From Nicotiana tabacum (taxonomy: Eukaryota; Streptophyta; Magnoliopsida; Solanales; Solanaceae): DNA of 64,000 bases. The stretch covers positions 194,917,948 through 194,981,947 of the forward strand of contig NC_134082.1 in the NCBI RefSeq assembly GCF_000715075.1. Direction: 5' to 3'. Positions 48,362-59,981 of the stretch are shown one piece after another. The first letter of the stretch is position 1. Each line of letters starts with the position of its first letter. The position numbers and the translations under genes are program-made. The notes beneath the pieces were generated by a model. It ran no database searches. It saw nothing but the letters and a program-made list of their open reading frames with translations, and was not told where the DNA came from.

Positions 48362-51153
48362 TGTGATGACCTTTTCACTTGTTTTAAAAGTAAATTCTGC
48401 ATCCCGAGGCCTCAAAAACCTCTTTCGACATCACCTCAATTTGCGTGTGCAGTCCGGACGCGTAGCCGGAAAGCTATTTTGTGAAAATCCATGAAAATGA
48501 TGAATTTTGCCTTTAAAATGAGTTTAGTTCACTTCGGTCAACATTTTGGGTAAACGGACCCAAACCCATGATTTGATGGTCCCAGAGGGTCCGTAGAAAA
48601 ATGTGGGACTTGGGCGTTTGCCCGGAATCGAATTCCGAGGTCCCAAGCCCGAGAAATAAATTTTTAAAGAAAATTATTTTCTGGAATTATTTATGAGTTT
48701 TGGAAATGAAATGTGTTTAAAATTTGATGGTATCGGGCCGTACTATGGTTCCGGAGCCCGGTACAGGTCTTATATGTGGTTTAAGTCGAGTCTACGAAAT
48801 TTGGTAAGAAACGGACTTGAAACGATATGAATCGGACCTTATTTGAAGAAATTGGGAAATTTGATGTTCTTAAGTAATTTCATAATTTTGATGCTAAATT
48901 CATAGTTGTTGATGTTATTTTGGTGATTTGAATGCACGAGCAAGTCAGTATGAAGTTTTTAGGTTGGTGTACATGTTTGGGTTGGAGCCCCGAAGGCTCG
49001 GATGAGTTTTGGATAGGCCAAGGGGTGGATTTTGGACTTGGAAAATTGCAGGTTTTCAGCTGGTGTGATCAGGTCTGCAAGCTTCGCATGCGAGCTCGCA
49101 AATGCGAAGAATGGACCTGGCAGCCTGAGTCGCAAATGCGACTGTTTTCTCGCAAATGCGATTTCGCATTTGCGAACGGTCTCTCGCAAATGCGATGATG
49201 ACTGGAAAGCTAAGTGGATCGCAATTGCGACATCAGAGACCTGTAAATTCATAACATAGATGCATTTCAACCATTTTTCAGACTCTTTCAAAACCAAAAC
49301 ACTCTAGGGCAATTTTTCAAAGGTAATTTCCTCTCCAAATCAATTGTAAGTGATTTCTAACTAGTTTTCTTAAATCTTTAACATCTTTTCTCATGATTTC
49401 AAATCAAAATCAATGATTTTCATGGGAGAAATTGGGTCTTTTGGGTAGAACCTAGGTCTTTCAAAAATTGGGGATTTGGACCTCGATTTGAGGTCCGATT
49501 TCAAAACAAATTATATATTTGGGTTCGTGGGGGAATGGGTAATTGGGTTTTGGTTCGAACCTCAGGTTTTGACCATGTGGGCCCGGGGCGATTTTTTGAC
49601 TTTTTAGGTAAAACTTTGGAAAACTTATTTTCATGCATTGACATTGATTTATTTGGCGTTTATTGATGTAATTAAGTAACTTGTGACAAGATACGAGTGA
49701 GTTGGTGGTGGAATCAAGAGGTAAAGCTGATAGTTGAGGCTTGAATTGTGTTCGTGGCATCGAGGTAAGTGTATGGTCTAACCTTAGCTTTAGGGATTAG
49801 GAGTCGTGTCTTATTTGCTACGTGTTAATTGTGGAGTACGACGTATAGGCATGGTGACGAGTATCTATGCGTCGGTGTCAAGCATGCCCGTGAGTCTTGT
49901 ATTGTAATTGTTATAACTCCGTTGTGGTTTATTGTGCTTCACATGTTATTATCATTATTGTTCCCTTGCCGGGATGTTATTATCATTATTGTTCCCTTGC
50001 CGGGATGTTATTGTCATATTATTGTTCCCTTGCCGGGATGTTTGTCTTGATATTATTGTTCCTTTGCCAGGATATTGTTGAAATATAATTGTTCTCTTGT
50101 CGGGATTCTTTTGTGATTGTTGTTGATTTGTAAATGGGATCGGGTGGCACGCCGCACGGAAATATATGAAATGGGAGCGGGTTGCACGCCTACAACAAGA
50201 TATATGAAATGGGAGCGGGTTGCACGCCTGCAACGAGATATATGAAATGGGAGCGGGTTGCACGCCTGCTATGAGATATATGAAATGGGAGAGGGTTGCA
50301 CGAATGCAACGAGATATATGAAATGGGATCGGGTTGCATGCTTGCAACGAGATATATGAAATAGGATCGGGTTGCACGCCTGCAACGAGATACATGAAAT
50401 GCGATCGGGTTGCATGCCTGCAACAAAATGTGAAATGAAAGTGAACTCCGCATTTGTTTTCCTTATTCTTGTTAGTAACTGGATTTTGGTTTCTTTATAT
50501 TCCTTTTGATATTCTGTTGTTATCTGTTACTCCTCGCAGCATGTTTTCCCTGCACAATTAATCTGCTTCTATTTCTGTTGTATATGATTTAACTGCACGG
50601 GTTTATTTGGTAGTCTAGTTCTAGCCTCGTCACTGCTTCGCCGAGGTTAGGCTAGGCACTTACCAGCACATGGGGTCGATTGTGCTGATACTACACTCTA
50701 CATTCTTTTGTGTAGATCTATGTGTTGTAGACTTCGGACCGCAGTGAGATTGTTGTTCCTTGTTCACCAGGTGACTCGAGGTAGTCCTGCAGGCGTCTGC
50801 AGGCCTTGGCATCTCCTTTTATCTACTATTCATGTTTCTTTCATGTATATCTAGAGACAGTGTTGTATTTAATTCATTAAGACCTTTATTTGTAGTACTT
50901 CTAGACAGTCTGTGAAGTTGTGACACCAGCTCTGGGTAGTCGTTGTTCAAACAGTTGTATTAGATGTATATTCAGATAGTTTTATTGCTTTTCTTCCACT
51001 TGTTATAAATTCTGCTACCTACACGTTATTGCTTCATAATTGTTAAAGGACTAAAAATGGAAACAAGGTAAATAATTTAGTTGGTTGGCTTGCCTAGCTT
51101 TCACTGGTAGGCGCCATCACGACTCCCAAGGGTGGAAAATCCGGGTCGTGACA
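48362..51153 (+). repeat. Element D 5' LTR, 2792 bp
   Basis: It starts TGTGATGACC and ends GGGTCGTGACA. Internal arrays: TCGCAAATGCGA-type palindromes (49083-49231), CCCTTGCCGGGATGTTATT units (about 49960-50075) and about eight units of about 37 bp with GGGTTGCACGCCTGCAACGA (about 50135-50425). Close to the end, TCACGAC (51117-51123) pairs with GTCGTGA (51145-51151). Confidence 0.85.
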
Positions 51154-51156
51154 AGT

Positions 51157-51170
51157 TGGTATCAGAGCTC
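51157..51170 (+). promoter_or_regulatory. Element D primer-binding site, initiator tRNA-Met
   Basis: TGGTATCAGAGCTC lies three bases after the LTR end. TGGTATCAGAGC is the common plant initiator-Met primer site. Confidence 0.85.
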
Positions 51171-51353
51171 TAGGTTACATGGGTCTCACAGTTCACAGAC
51201 AAGCTTAGTTGAGTCTGAGGGATCGGTACAGAGACGTCTGTATTTATCCCCCGGAGACTACAGAGTTAGGAAAAACTTCACATTTATTCTTTCCTGTCGT
51301 TCGGTTTGGTGTCTCAATGCTAAATTGAAACCTCTACTCTTCTCCTTTCGCTA

Positions 51354-52886
51354 ATGGCGAGGTCACGTACTGCTTCCTCAGCCGAACAGCAGCACAGACT
51401 AGTGATAGATCAGCTACGTCTTTGGAGGCTTTGTGGAGGTTGGATAGGTTTCACCAAGCTCTTTATTACTACTTTCAGCGGTGCATCTTCTGAGGATCCC
51501 CATAATTAATTAGACAATTGTCGTGAGGTTCTCAGGAACATGGGGATAGTGGAGACCAATAGGGTAGATTTTGCTACTTTTCGCTTGTCTGAATCTGCCA
51601 AGACTTGGTGGAGAGATTATTGCTTGGCTAGACCAGCCGGATCACCAGCTTTGACTTGGGAGCTATTTACTCAGCTATTTCTGGAGAAGTTTCTCACCAT
51701 CACTCAGAGAGAGGCCTATCGGAGGCAGTTTGAGCGTCTCCAGCAGGTTTCTATGACCGTTACTCAGTATGAGACTAGATTCATCGACTTGGCTCGTCAT
51801 GCTCTTATTATACTTCCCACCGAGAGAGAGAGGGTGAGGAGGTTCATTGAGTGACTTATTCAGCTGATTCGACTTCAGATGGCCAAGGAGACAAGGAGTG
51901 AGATTTCTTTCCAGGAAGCGGCCAATGTGGCGAGGAGAGTTAAGATGGTTCTATCGCAGGGAGGTGGTCAGGGGTCTGATAAGAGGCCTCATCATTCAGG
52001 CTGATTCAGTGGTACCTCGTTTGGAGGAAGGGATCGTATGGTAGAGGCTATCCTCCTAGGTCTTTTCAGTCAGCACTTCAGGTTTCTCACGGTGCTTCAG
52101 GTGGTCGTGGTTCTCATATGCAGTATTCGGATCAGCAGACCTACAGTGCACTACCAGCTCCTATCAGTGCACTGTCGCTTTAGAGTTTCCAAGGTCATCA
52201 GCCCCAGCAACTGAGGGCTTGTTTTACTTGTGGCGACACGAGGCACATTGCTAGATATTGCCTTCAAAAGTCAAGCAACTCTCAGCATCAGGGTTCCCGT
52301 GCCATGGCTCAGGCACAGAGTGTTCCACAGCCTGCCCAACCAGCTAGAGGTCAGGGTAGAGGTGCTAGAGGTAGAGGTAGAGGTATTAGAAGTGGAGCTC
52401 AGGCCGCTAGAGGTGAAGGCCAGCCAGCAGCAGGTCGTCCCAGAGACGTAGTTCAGGGTGGTAAGGCCTAGCCCCAATGTTACGCTCTTCCAGCCAGGTC
52501 TGAGGCTGAGGCTTCTGATGCGGTTATCACAGGTATTGTTCGGGTTTGTGATAGATATGCTTCAGTTTTATTTGATCCAGGGTCTATATACTCCTATGTG
52601 TCATCCTATTTTGCACAGTATCTGGTCATGCCTAGTGATTCATTGAGTGTCCCTGTATATATGTCTACACCGGTGGGTGATTCTATTATGGTAGATCGAG
52701 TCCATCGTTCTTGTATAGTTGTGATTGGGGGTCTTGAGACCCGTGTAGATTTGTTACTTTTGGACATGGTTGATTTTGATTTCATACTGGGGATGGACTA
52801 GTTATCACCATACCATGCTATCTTGGACTGTCATGCCAAGACTGTGACCTTAGCCTTGCCGGGGTTACTTCGTTTGGAATGAAGAG
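51354..52886 (+). pseudogene. Element D gag and partial protease, broken
   Basis: A plausible start is ATG at 51354. The gag core (51540-51854) has ESAKTWWRDYCLARPAGSPA, LTWELFTQLFLEKF and QYETRFIDLARHA. A stop at 51852-51854 and frame changes near 52000-52180 follow. A standard zinc knuckle, CFTCGDTRHIARYC (about 52214-52255), precedes an Arg/Gly-rich tail. The protease start has VLFDPGSIYSYVSSYFAQYL and LLLLDMVDFDFILGMD, then a stop at 52799-52801. The frame ends where element C is inserted. Confidence 0.85.
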
Positions 52887-54943
52887 TGTAAGCACGTGAT
52901 TTTTGCTTCACGGACAATCACTCCAAAAGAAATCAAAAAATAATAACAAATGGCCCCACTGTACAATTTTTCGATTTTTACGTGACATGTGCTGGTAATC
53001 ATTTGTGGTTCTATCCATCTTTTATTTTATTTATTTAATCTTATCAAACAAAGTACCAAATATGTATGTCATGTATAATTAAACCATAATTCGATCAGTA
53101 AAAGAAAATTCACAAAATATGCATCTTTTATTCTAAGGTGTGATTTAACCTATTTTTATATTTTTGATATGTGAGTGATAATTGTGTTAAGTGTTAAATT
53201 AATGGTTGTTTAATTTCGTTTTTTATTTATTTTTAAAATTAGAAAAACAAAAGAAAAGAATGAAGAAAATCCGTTTGGGCCAAGAAATGAAACCAAAAAT
53301 AGGCCCAAACCAATTTTCGACCCAGTCCAAACCAGGCCTCAGGCAGACCCCCCCACCTCCCCAAACGACGTCGTATGAAGGCGTTGGATCTGAGCCGTCC
53401 GTCCAGGCCAATCCAACGGCCCAGGACCCCTTTTAGCAACCCGTTTCCAAACCCGATCCAGTAACCGATTCAACCCAACCCCTCACTTAAACCAAACGAC
53501 CCCGTTTCTATACTAAACGACCCCGTCCAGTCTCTCACCAGCGGATCCAAGCCGTTGAGATCATCTGATCTAAAGGCCCAGACCTAATCCCCTACCCCGT
53601 ATATAATCTCCCCATCACACCTCACGCCCCCCCAAACCAAACCCCACCTCTCACCCCACTGTTCATCATCTTCCAGAACCCCTTCCTCTCAAACCCTAGC
53701 AACCCTAGGATTTCCCCGCCGTAAACCCGGCCCCCCCGGACTCCGATGACCACCAAAATAACACCCCCGATGCACCCAACCATCCTGAACACGGATCCGT
53801 TAACCGTTAACCTCGAATCACCCCGTAGCTTCTCGAATCTTCGATCAAAGATTCGAGCAAAAACCAGACCTGCACCCCTTGACCCCAAACTCACACCACA
53901 ACATCTCCTGACCTCCCTCACCCCCTTAACGGCTTTGGTTCCGTTCAAATCTAACCAAAGAGGCTCGAGCCCCTAACTCGAACCTTAAGAACCCTAGGAC
54001 TAGGATCTATGGGTTCTGTCCGAATCAACAATAAGATCAGGGTCTAATAGACTTTTGCCGAGGTGTTCTCAGTTGAGAACACTTCGATTAAAGTCCATTC
54101 GACCCCAAAATGATCTGGCCCGAGTCCGAGCATTTTCAGTCTTAGTTTCCTTTCCCTGAGGTATTTTTCCTCTTCTTTTGTCCTCTTAAATTCTATCTGT
54201 CTTTCATGTTCTGGTGTTTTGGTTTCTGACTTGTCCGTCCATGTATGTGAATTGTGAGTTAAGGTTTAGTTTGTTTTGTGGTTTTGATGATTGTTTTCTA
54301 TATATTATAGTTCGCGTAGTCGTTTAAATAAGCGTCGTCAACTAAATTCACTTGAAAGATTAGAAAATCAGGAGTTGAAATTCAGTATTGATTACTATGC
54401 CTGTTTTTTTTTGGTATTACTTGTATCGGCATGACCAACTCGTACCCTTTAATTGGCACCCCTGTTTGATTGAATTGGAATCATTGGCTTGAATGTAGGC
54501 TGAAAATTGATTGTTAGCAGTGGAAAGCTAACAGATCCACCTGAAGGCAACATTGAGTTTAAGTTAAGTAATTAGTATTCAGTGATTAGCTGAAATCAGA
54601 GAGGTTTATATACTAATTATTAAGAGTTAGGGTAATACAGTAACATGCAAGGTTTAAGGGTAGTTTTGGCATAGGACAAAGTCTGGTTAGGGGATTTAAC
54701 TTAAGAATATGTCAAGTGATAATTAAAGTATTATTAGCCTAATGACAATGGGGAACAAAACATAAGAGTATGGGAATTAAATGAATACTTAACTAAACCC
54801 ATGACTCTTGAATAGAGCAATACGCCAGGCGTGGGGAACCAAATGACTTGCATCAAGAAGATGCTTAGGCATGGGGAATGAAAGGGATGGGCAGACCTTA
54901 GGCTGGAAATTCTAGGCAGACCTGAGGGGGTTCTCTTTTAGGT

Positions 54944-54951
54944 TATAAATA
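54944..54951 (+). promoter_or_regulatory. Candidate LTR TATA box, element C
   Basis: TATAAATA in GGTTATAAATAGAGC, followed by a purine-rich stretch (GAGAGGGAAAAACAGAAAG, about 54996), is the likely core promoter for the element transcript. Confidence 0.5.
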
Positions 54952-56557
54952 GAGCTATTTTTAGCTAAGAAGGGGCTGGACATTTTTATTCTTCAGAGAG
55001 GGAAAAACAGAAAGAAATTTCAGAATACTGTGAATGAGTACTGTCTGAAAACTGCATAAGAGTTCAAATTGGTCAAGCTATCTTTGCTAATTGTTGTTGG
55101 TTATTTGACGAGCTGTTTGTGATTGTTGAACTGTTGGTGCTGTTACATTGAATACTCTGGTTTTCTGTTGGTTCACCATTCTGTTTCTGGGATTGCTTGT
55201 TTATTGCTCGACCACTTGTGAGCTTCATCATTGTGGCTGGTTGTTTGTTGCTGGTTGTTGTTGCTGGTTGTTGTTGCTGTGTTGTTGCTGTTTGGTTGTT
55301 GTTGCTGATCATTCTTCTTCTTCTTTTGTTTTCCATACCAGGTACACGACTAATACACTATCAATGTAACCTGAAAGTTGAGCATGAATACGAAAGACAA
55401 GAGTTGAAGATGTTATGTTACACATAGTCTGTTACATTAAATATCATGCAATGTATAATGGTTTACGTTTTGCCTGGATACCGGAGTTAGCCCTCCCACA
55501 CAGTGAATGTAAATGTAGTGTAACTTAGTGTCATATTGTGTGTGTAGGCTGATAGACAACAGGATTGACAGTGTAGTAGGCTATATCTTAGAAGCTAGCT
55601 ACATTTGTGATTAGCATGTCATTAAATGCATGTCACGTATAAAGCTATCCATTGTTAGCTAATTTCATTTCCTTTTGATAAACTGTCCTGTTATAACTGA
55701 TAAACCACACCTTTAGAATAAAAACACAAGTTTCCGGCCTCAACCTCACGAAGGTCGAGCCCAAGTCGAAACGGGCTAAGCAGGCCTTCACCGAAAAATC
55801 GGTGGCCCAGGCCTGGCGAATCCCGTATAAGCTGGGTTTGGGCCCATGAGGTCCGATCGCTCGCCCATGGGTGTGGCCCTGTTTCTGATTTCTGTTTGAA
55901 AACGCATTCGGAATCCTGCTGTAAACTGTCAGCATGTAATTAACTAGGGTTATTTCTGCTTTCAACTGGTAGAGACAAATGCGACAAGAAACTTAGCCGC
56001 TATAGGATATCCTTTTAAAATAAAAAGATGAGATGAGCCTCGACAAATAAAAATACACAAGCTGCGGGGCCTCGTTGAATGTATATATTAAAATACTTAG
56101 AATTCGGGACATGCCGTTTAGCAAAATTCGCGGCCTTCCCAGGATAATAATACGATAGTCCCTTTAGGCGCGCGTTTAATAATCTTACCTTCTCAAACTC
56201 GGGTGTGCATTTCATGCGACCCAACTCCAAATCCTAAAACATTGAATAAAAATATGTTCCGGATCGCGGGTGCATTTCATGTGACGTGAGCTAAAGACAT
56301 GTTTTAAGCGATGTTCACGTTCTTTTAAAATAATAATAATAAAGCGGTAAAAAGTTAAAATTGGCACATCGGTTCATAAATGTATTAAAATCAGATAAAT
56401 AAGCCGAATATGACAGTTGAGCGACCGTGCTAGAACCACGGAATTCGGGAATGCCTAACACCTTCTCCCGGATTAACAGAATTCCTTATCCGGATTTCTG
56501 GTACGCAGACTGTAATATGGAGTCATTCTTTTCCTCGATTCGAGATTAAAATTGGTG

Positions 56558-56584
56558 ACTTGGGACACCCTAAATCTCCCAAGT
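56558..56584 (+). other. U5 hairpin of element C
   Basis: ACTTGGGA/TCCCAAGT form a perfect 8-bp stem with an 11-nt loop, flanked by GGTG and GGTGACTCTG. It matches element A; element B has a compensated variant. Confidence 0.65.
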
Positions 56585-56688
56585 GGTGACTCTGAAATAA
56601 ATAAATAAATCCCGTTTCGATTGTCCTTTAATTGGAAAAAAACTCCCTTGTACCCTCGCGGGTGCGGAAAAAGGAGGTGTGACAGCTC

Positions 56689-56706
56689 TGGCGACTCTGC
56701 TGGGGA
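56689..56706 (+). promoter_or_regulatory. Element C primer-binding site, tRNA-Arg
   Basis: TGGCGACTCTGCTGGGGA starts four bases after the LTR end, identical to the site in element A. AACCCAGAACCACTGGTTC follows at about 56714 and extends the resemblance to the complement of tRNA-Arg. Confidence 0.85.
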
Positions 56707-57935
56707 CAACGAAAACCCAGAACCACTGGTTCAGGGTTAGAAATTCAAGCTTAGATAAATTGTTATATTTGGTTTTATTTGATTTTGTTATATGTTTGGG
56801 CTCAATGTGCTAAATGAGGCTTTTACCGCTTTGATATTATTTGAACTGTATATAAATTATGCCGAAACCTTTCTCTTCTTACCTCCGGGGATGTGCTTAC
56901 TGGCTGAGACTCCCTATTATGTTAGCGTCATACCCTAAATAAAAGAGGCTCGGAAAGTTTCTAAGCCGGTTGGCCTTTTAGTTCCCGGAAAGAAGCTCCT
57001 TCCTCAACTCGAGTTGTCCGCTCGGGTACACTGTCTAGAACACCGACCCAGGTCTTTGAACATAGAATAACGTGACTTCATGCCGGATCCCTAGTAGGAA
57101 CGCTTATTTGCATCACGTTGCATTTGACTTAGGGGACTCAACACAGGGGTTGGGTCCGTCTAGGAATAGCAACTTGAAACAGAAAAGACCATCCTGATGC
57201 ATTTTACTTGCCATGTACATATATTTGTTTCGAACCTGCATGTTGACCGGTTTTTGAATCTCGGGAATGTTGAAAAAAAGGAGAAAAGAGAAAACAAAAA
57301 GAGAAGTAACAGTTAAGGCGTTAATTTATTATTTTAGAAAGTGAAAAATAGAAAAAAAAGTCTTTTATTTTTTGGAAAGTCGTTTGTTGAAAAAGAAAAT
57401 GAAAAAAAGAGTCTTTATTTTAGTTTGGAAAAATAGGTTGTTTTATTTTTGTTGAAAATGAAAAAAAGAGAGTTATTTGGTCTTGTTTTCAAAAATAGGA
57501 AAGGAAAATGGTTTGTCTTGCAATGAAAAATGAAAATAAAAAAGAGACTTGTTTTAAAACGGTTCGGTTAATTTGCCCGAACTACGCGGGTTTGATTCTC
57601 ATAGGGTGTGAGATACGTAGGCAACCTCCGTCAGGTCCAACCTCCCCCTTTTTTTTTGAAAATTGATAAAAGTAGCAAAAACGCCAAAGTATATTTTTCT
57701 GTCACAGGGTCGGGTGACGCCGCTTATATCAAAAATAGCCAAATGTTCCCAAAAGGAACTCCGGAAGGCTGCCTTTGTACAGACGGCCACCTCTTGTTGT
57801 TTTTTTATCACACAACCTTAAAAATCTTCGTTCACGAAGTGCTGAGAGGTCGTGTTCAGAAATCCTTTTGAGAAAAGTAGCATATGTTTTTGTTTTTATC
57901 AAAATAAGTTTCGTTTGTTAAAATCTTATTAATAA
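56707..57935 (+). other. Element C leader (5' UTR, no gene)
   Basis: It holds the palindrome CAACTCGAGTTG (57005-57016), a purine-rich stretch (about 57270-57545) and motif C1. About 100-200 bases around the palindrome are conserved with the leader of element A, including GCCGGATCC. Confidence 0.7.
57579..57638 (+). other. Two-hairpin motif, copy C1 (before ORF1)
   Basis: GAA-CTACG, TTTGAT, stem TCTCA-TAGGGTG-TGAGA, TA, CGTAG, GCA, stem ACCT-CCGTC-AGGT. The outer CTACG/CGTAG and both inner stems pair perfectly. Confidence 0.75.
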
Positions 57936-59981
57936 ATGTGCAGAATGAGCACGACTCCAAATGAACCCTTTTCAATCATGAATAAAATTCCCCTCCAATT
58001 GCGGCTCTGGTGGAATGATTTAGGCAAAGAAGGGCATGACGAAATCAAGAAATATCTGAAAGGCCTCACGAGTTTGTTGGATATCAGACCACGGGGAGAT
58101 ATCATAAGGGCACTGGTCCCCCACTGGGATCCTGCGCACAATGTCTTCCACTTCTCGGACTTTGAACTTACCCCAACTTTAGAAAAAATAGCAGGGTATA
58201 TCGGCAGTGCTGAGGCTCCATTGAGGCACAAATATCTGGTTGCTCCAAGAGCTGTGGCAATACACCGGTTTCTAGACTCATTAAAGATAGTCAGAACAAT
58301 TCATAACCCTGACTTGGCAAAAGGTTTTTGCACTATGAGTTTCATATACCAAAGATATGGTCACATAGGAGGATTCGACAAGCCAGAAAACCAGTTGTGC
58401 AGCAAAAGTAATCGTCAAAAGTGGGATGAACATAGACGGATTGCTTTCATGATAACTTTCTTAGGACTCTTAGTATTCCCAAGAAAAGACGGGAATATCG
58501 ACATAAAGAAAGCAGGGGTCGTCAGTACTTTGCTCACGCAAAAAGATAGTACACTGGCGCCAATGATAGTATCTGATATGTTCCGGGCTCTCACGTCTTG
58601 CAAGGCCGGAGGAAACTTTTTCGAGGGTTGCAACTTGTTGTTGCAAATGTGGATGACCGAACACCTATGTCACCGAGCCCAGTTTCTGAGCCATGAATCC
58701 GCTGAAAAGACCTGCATAGAGGAGTTCTATACCAGAGTTAATGAGGCCTACCTACCTGAAGGAGTCTCGGCATGGACCTCATATTTCCGTGCCCTCAACG
58801 CCAGTCAAATACAGTGGACGCTGGGATGGTTACCGATCGGCGAAGTCATATACATGCCAGCGGCCAGGCCCCATTTTCTTTTAATAGGACTCAAGAGCAT
58901 TCAACCATATGCGCCGCATCGGGTTTTAAGGCAACTTGGGAGGTGTCAAATAGTGCCGAAAGACGAGGATCTAAGCACCCAGGCGATTGAGATCAGTCCC
59001 GAGGGCCAGTTTCCTGAAGCAAGAGTTCGCCAAATTTGGAGCCAATGTCAATACTTAGAAGCAAATACTTGTGTAGTGAATCAGGCAAAAGGGGAAGTTT
59101 CGCCCGGGTATCAGGCTTGGTACAAAGGGGAAACATCATCTGGAAGGCCGACTAAAAGACCTCATCTGCAAGAATTTGCCAAGTCTTCACAAGAGCAATG
59201 GGGTTGATTGGCCAAAGAGCGGGAATATCTTGCCGAAACAGGAAGACTGAAACAACAACTCCAGGATATGAAGTTTGAAAGCCAACTACAGTTTGCCGCC
59301 CACAAGGGAGAAAAGAACAGATTAATCAAAGAAGGCGAGATCCTCAAAACCCAGATCCGGAAGATGAAAAGAGAGGCCAACAACCAACTGAGAAGTCGGG
59401 CGGATAAAAGGTTGATAGCAGGGTTAAGAAATCAGGTTGCGGAATGCCGGGAAGAGTTGGAAAGATCCAAGGCTAGCACAGCGAGATTACGGACCAAGTG
59501 GGCAAAAGGTACAATGGCCCGGAGGCAGTGCCTGCAACAAGTCATAAGGGATTACGAGCTGAGCATCGGGACATTAAGGGAAACGAACTCCACTCTTCAA
59601 GAGCGGATCTTCAAACAAACACGAGATGCCCAAGCCGACAGAAGGCGCTATTACGATGTAATGACCAGAATGGAAAGGCAAATGGAGATGTTCCAGGATC
59701 AACTTGCCAACAATGCGCAAACACTAGGATTGAAGAACCGACAAATAAGGCAGTTGTTCGTTGAAAGGGACAACATTCGAGGAAGGATCGACGAGATTGG
59801 GAACTACATCTACATAAGATGCCTAGCATGCGAGCAAATGCCTCGGAAAACCCTCCTTGTTTCCATCATGGGCTGCGTCCACCGGATCATGAATGAATTG
59901 AAAAGATTGCAGAGAGGCCTCACACCTAGAACCACGAAAAGGCCGAATGATGCATCGTGGGCCCTTAAGTTGGAAATTTAA
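57936..59981 (+). pseudogene. Element C ORF1, full length with one premature stop
   Basis: This is the Ogre-specific extra protein, about 681 codons. The start is ATG at 57936 or 57945. Residues 1-420 form a globular part: LWWNDL (about 25), RPRGDII (about 51), NVFHFSDFELTPTLEKIAGY (about 69-88), LGLLVFPRKDGNID, FFEGCNLLLQMWMTEHLC and LNASQIQWTLGWLP. Residues 425-640 are a long coiled coil (59208-59900) rich in Glu, Lys, Arg and Gln, followed by a short basic tail. The only lesion is TGA at 59205-59207, where element A has a Trp codon. Its role is unknown; the globular part resembles the plant mobile domain. It lies upstream of gag, separated by 578 bp holding motif C2. Confidence 0.85.

Larger units (their letters stand above)
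48362..52886 (+). mobile_element. Element D: chromovirus-like Ty3/gypsy element, 5' part
   Basis: 5' LTR, initiator-Met primer site, gag with a zinc knuckle, and the start of protease are in order on the plus strand. Element C then cuts it at 52886, so the rest of D should resume to the right of C, beyond the window. D itself is inserted in the satellite array; the left flank is TGGAC. The gag style and PBS suit the Tekay/Del type, stated as an inference. Confidence 0.85.
52887..56684 (+). repeat. Element C 5' LTR, 3798 bp
   Basis: It starts TGTAAGCACGTGATTTTTGC (G-box CACGTG, as in element A) and ends GGAGGTGTGACA. U3 has three AAACGAC-CGT boxes (53363-53374, 53494-53507, 53515-53526). A TTG/GCT-rich microsatellite lies at about 55225-55325. 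Before the end come CCTAACACCTTCTCCCGG and the U5 hairpin. Open frames within it have no recognisable product. Confidence 0.9.

Noticed and set aside
48362..52886. An endogenous pararetrovirus
   Set aside because: LTRs, an initiator-Met PBS directly after the LTR, and gag/protease order fit a Ty3/gypsy element; no movement or coat protein features were seen.
55073..55336. An 87-residue Gln/Asn/Thr-rich protein
   Set aside because: It is the reverse of a TTG/GCT-rich stretch inside the LTR of element C.
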